Positions 61,987 to 64,000 of a stretch of DNA of 64,000 bases are shown piece by piece. Position 1 is the first letter of the stretch. Every line of letters begins with the position of its first letter. The stretch comes from Actinomycetes bacterium (lineage in GTDB: Bacteria > Actinomycetota > Acidimicrobiia > Acidimicrobiales > RAAP-2). The position numbers and the translations under genes were made by a program. The stretch covers positions 38,655 through 102,654 of the forward strand of contig JAJYXE010000036.1 of NCBI GenBank assembly GCA_021791145.1. Direction: 5' to 3'. The notes beneath the pieces are model-generated. The model did no database searches. It saw nothing but the letters and a program-made list of their open reading frames with translations, and had not been told where the DNA came from.

Positions 61987-62706
61987 TCAGGACCCAACAG
62001 CGTCACGGCGGTGTCCCTGCTGCCAGTCCTCCTCGGCACCGACCTCGCCGTCGCCGAGCCCGAACACCCGTAGCTGCGGGGTCTCGCGCAGCGAGCGCTT
62101 CAGCTCGGCGAACCCGCCGAAGCGTGCCAGGGCCACCACGTGCTCCCACAGCTCGAGCGCGTCGGAGGTGGACGGGAGCCTGCTGATCACCGGGCCGAAC
62201 AGGCCGACCCCGTCGGGCGGGTCGAAGTGCAGGATCGGGGTGCCCACGTCCCTCCCCGTGAGCGAGAGGGCCAGGTCGGTCTCGGCGCCGATCTCTTCGT
62301 CGAAGGAGGTGTCCGACACCGCGCCGGCCAGCTCGACGGGGAGCCCCAGACCGGAGAGGACCTGCGACGCGAAGCCGACCGGATCGCGATGCAGGTCCGC
62401 CTGACGTCCCGGGGCCGAGTCGAAGAGCTCGGCCCCGTAGGCGGCGTAGAGCGAAGCCACGGCGTCGGGGCCGTGCGCGGCGCGCACCGCGGCGGCGACG
62501 CGCAGCAGCTCGAGGCCGGCGGTGTGGCCTCGCTCGTAGCCGGGAGGGAAGTGGGTGGCGTAGTCCACGTCTGCGTTCACCAGGCGCAGCGAGATGAACC
62601 GCCAGTCCACCCGGTAGTCCCGCTGGCCGGCCACGAGGCGCACCCACTTGCTCGTCATCCACGCGAACGGGCACACCGGGTCGAAGTAGAAGTCCAGATC
62701 GGCCAT
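61987..62706 (-). CDS. DsbA-family protein, mycothiol-dependent nitroreductase-like
   Basis: A 239-residue thioredoxin-fold protein of the DsbA/FrnE type. The active site is DPVCPFAWMTSKWV, where only the first Cys of the usual Cys-X2-Cys remains. This matches the family that includes the mycothiol-dependent reductase Rv2466c, whose members act with mycothiol, the actinobacterial thiol. It has the conserved GTPILHFDPPDGVGLFGPV. The ATG overlaps the stop of the upstream peroxidase-like gene (TGATG). Confidence 0.85.
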   Translation of the reverse strand: MADLDFYFDPVCPFAWMTSKWVRLVAGQRDYRVDWRFISLRLVNADVDYATHFPPGYERGHTAGLELLRVAAAVRAAHGPDAVASLYAAYGAELFDSAPGRQADLHRDPVGFASQVLSGLGLPVELAGAVSDTSFDEEIGAETDLALSLTGRDVGTPILHFDPPDGVGLFGPVISRLPSTSDALELWEHVVALARFGGFAELKRSLRETPQLRVFGLGDGEVGAEEDWQQGHRRDAVGS

Positions 62707-63236
62707 CACGCCTCACCTCTCGCCGGGTAGCCCCGCTCGACGAAGAACCGGATCGCCCCGACCAGGTCGTCGACGCGAGGACGCGCCGCTGGCATGGAGT
62801 TGAGCACCACCATGTAGATCGTCCCATCGGCACGCACCAAGAACACTCCGGGCTCGCCGAACAGCTCGGGCTCGGGCTCCTTCACGCCCCGCGAGACGAA
62901 CAGGCCCCATTCCCGCATGGAGTCGACGCTCTGTCCGTAGCCGACCCGCAGACGCGCGAGACCCCACTCGGTCACGCTGCGGCGGGCACGAGCCTCGTCG
63001 TCGCCGCTCACCGCCACCACCTCGACGCCGAGCCCAGCGAGCTCGTCTGCGGCCCGGTCGAGCTGGGCGAGATACCCCCGGCAGATCGGACAGTGCCAGC
63101 CCCGGTAGAAGACCACCAAGGTGAACCGCTCCGGGGCGGCGGCCGACAGCACGAACCACCCGCCGCCGACGAGGTCCACCTCGAGCGGCGGCGCCGGCCC
63201 GGTCGGGACCGGCACCGACGCTCGGCGTGCCGACAT
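62706..63236 (-). CDS. AhpC/TSA-family peroxiredoxin-like protein
   Basis: A 176-residue thioredoxin-fold protein. VVFYRGWHCPICRGYLAQL supplies a Cys-Pro-Ile-Cys active site, and VVAVSGDDEARA follows. The family reduces peroxides or disulfides. It has no signal peptide, so it is cytoplasmic. It is coupled to the DsbA-family gene and begins two bases after the stop of the secreted-protein gene, forming a three-gene redox-associated operon. Confidence 0.85.
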   Translation of the reverse strand: MSARRASVPVPTGPAPPLEVDLVGGGWFVLSAAAPERFTLVVFYRGWHCPICRGYLAQLDRAADELAGLGVEVVAVSGDDEARARRSVTEWGLARLRVGYGQSVDSMREWGLFVSRGVKEPEPELFGEPGVFLVRADGTIYMVVLNSMPAARPRVDDLVGAIRFFVERGYPARGEA

Positions 63237-63238
63237 GC

Positions 63239-63730
63239 TCAGTGCACCACGATGTGCCCTGATTGGATCACCTCAGGCGGAAATGTCCTTGCTTGCAGGA
63301 CGCCGACGTCCAGTGTGCCTCCGATGTAGCTGCCCCCAGAAGGCGGGACCACCTGAACCGTCGTAGGCCCGAGTGCGCCGAGCGCGTTCGACATGGCGTC
63401 AACCGTCATCGTGATGGTGCCATCCGATGTCACCGAAGCCGCGACCACCGGCCCGCGCACCGTCATCCCTGCAGGCATCGGAGAGCCGGCCGGTACCGAG
63501 CCGCTCACCACGCACTGGAACTCCCCGGTGCCGTTCGAAAGCGCCGTGAAGGCGAAGTGGGTGGGTACGCCGTCGAGTGTGCCACCACCGCCCCCGGTGG
63601 CGAGCACCCCCGGCGCAGGTGCCGCCGAGGCAGCCGCGCTCGGAAGACCGAGCCCCAGCGCCGCCATGGCGAGGGCACCGGCGACAGCCCCTCCGGTCAT
63701 GAGCGTTCTTCCTTTGATCAACGGCGTCAT
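63239..63730 (-). CDS. secreted protein of unknown function
   Basis: A 163-residue protein with a signal peptide (positive KGR, then hydrophobic GGAVAGALAMAALGLGLPSAAASA, cleavage near residue 36). The mature part is Gly/Thr/Val-rich, with a likely beta structure (FAFTALSNGTGEFQCVVSG, VVAASVTSDGTITMTV). I do not recognise the family. A perfect ggagg lies before the ATG. It is first in the operon with the two redox proteins. Confidence 0.75.
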   Translation of the reverse strand: MTPLIKGRTLMTGGAVAGALAMAALGLGLPSAAASAAPAPGVLATGGGGGTLDGVPTHFAFTALSNGTGEFQCVVSGSVPAGSPMPAGMTVRGPVVAASVTSDGTITMTVDAMSNALGALGPTTVQVVPPSGGSYIGGTLDVGVLQARTFPPEVIQSGHIVVH

Positions 63731-64000
63731 CGCAACCTCCCGTAGCACGATCGTTCGGTCCTCATCTCGGGCGCAGCCCCAGCGCCCCGGGCGGCCCGGG
63801 GGACCTGCGGGCAATGACGAGAGCGCCCAGGACCCCTTCCTGACTGCCCCGCCTCGCTTCCGACGGAGAACCTCATCGAACGCTGGATGTGAGGACCGGC
63901 TGCACGCCGGCCAGGAAGAGGAATCCCCCCGTGGGCCCAGCTATTCCCTCGAGTCCCTCGAGGCAACGGCTCACTGTCACGGAGCTCTCGCTGCCGCGGT
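63731..64000. other. no gene recognised at right edge
   Basis: About 270 bases upstream of the secreted-protein gene. It should include that operon's promoter, but no clear element stands out, and I see no supported coding region up to the window edge. Confidence 0.6.

Overview
The window is chromosomal DNA of a very GC-rich bacterium. The gene order (tRNA-Thr, tRNA-Met, rpmG, tRNA-Trp, secE, nusG, rplK, rplA, rplJ, rplL, rpoB, rpoC, rpsL, rpsG, fusA, tuf, rpsJ, rplC and onward) is the standard bacterial transcription and translation backbone. Frequent GTG and TTG starts, an MptB-like mannosyltransferase, a mycothiol-type DsbA-family protein and several apparently leaderless genes point to an actinobacterium. 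An acidimicrobial lineage would fit, but that is an inference from gene content and not from a phylogeny.

Region 1 (1-23476, minus strand) is the backbone, running from tRNA-Thr at the right to a partial rplX cut by the left edge. Transcription appears to be divided: promoter-like sites lie upstream of rplJ, rpoB (two in tandem), rpsL and rplC, and hairpins follow rplL, rpoC and fusA. Two ribosomal proteins are unusual. RpsC carries a C-terminal tail of about 170 residues containing seven coiled-coil heptads. RplV carries a long acidic tail that is reached only by correcting one missing base, so the gene is frameshifted as given.

Region 2 (23500-31900) is accessory. It holds an acetyltransferase, a GT-C mannosyltransferase and a MarR regulator with a palindromic operator next to a 14-helix drug exporter. 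These are followed by a toxin-antitoxin cluster: a decayed VapBC copy, an intact Phd/RelE pair, and an intact VapBC pair lying between tRNA-Tyr and a degenerate repeat of that tRNA's 3' end. Then come YajQ and a GtrA protein.

Region 3 (32000-42650) is housekeeping and envelope metabolism: a TesB thioesterase, citrate synthase, a TIG-domain membrane protein, a UDP-sulfoquinovose synthase-like epimerase, asd and lysC (aspartate family), two tandem cyclophilins, an SGNH lipoprotein, and an S51-family protein whose nucleophile appears to be lost.

Region 4 (42700-51500) is an acyl-CoA cluster with most marks of the ethylmalonyl-CoA pathway: 3-hydroxybutyryl-CoA dehydrogenase, an ethylmalonyl-CoA-mutase-like MeaA protein, a carboxylase beta subunit, a methylmalonyl/ethylmalonyl-CoA epimerase, crotonyl-CoA carboxylase/reductase and acetyl-CoA acetyltransferase. 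Together they would assimilate acetyl-CoA without the glyoxylate cycle.

Region 5 (51600-56400) holds guaA, sixA, recR and dnaX. guaA and dnaX each contain a 15-bp in-frame tandem repeat, and a similar non-coding 15-bp array precedes guaA.

Region 6 (56767-64000) begins with tRNA-Ser and an integrase-like remnant. A metal-efflux operon follows (HMA chaperone, P1B ATPase with an unusual YPC motif, MerR regulator) behind a MerR-type promoter with a 20-bp spacer. Last come a haloacid-dehalogenase-like protein, a DsbA-family protein, a thioredoxin-like peroxidase and a secreted protein.
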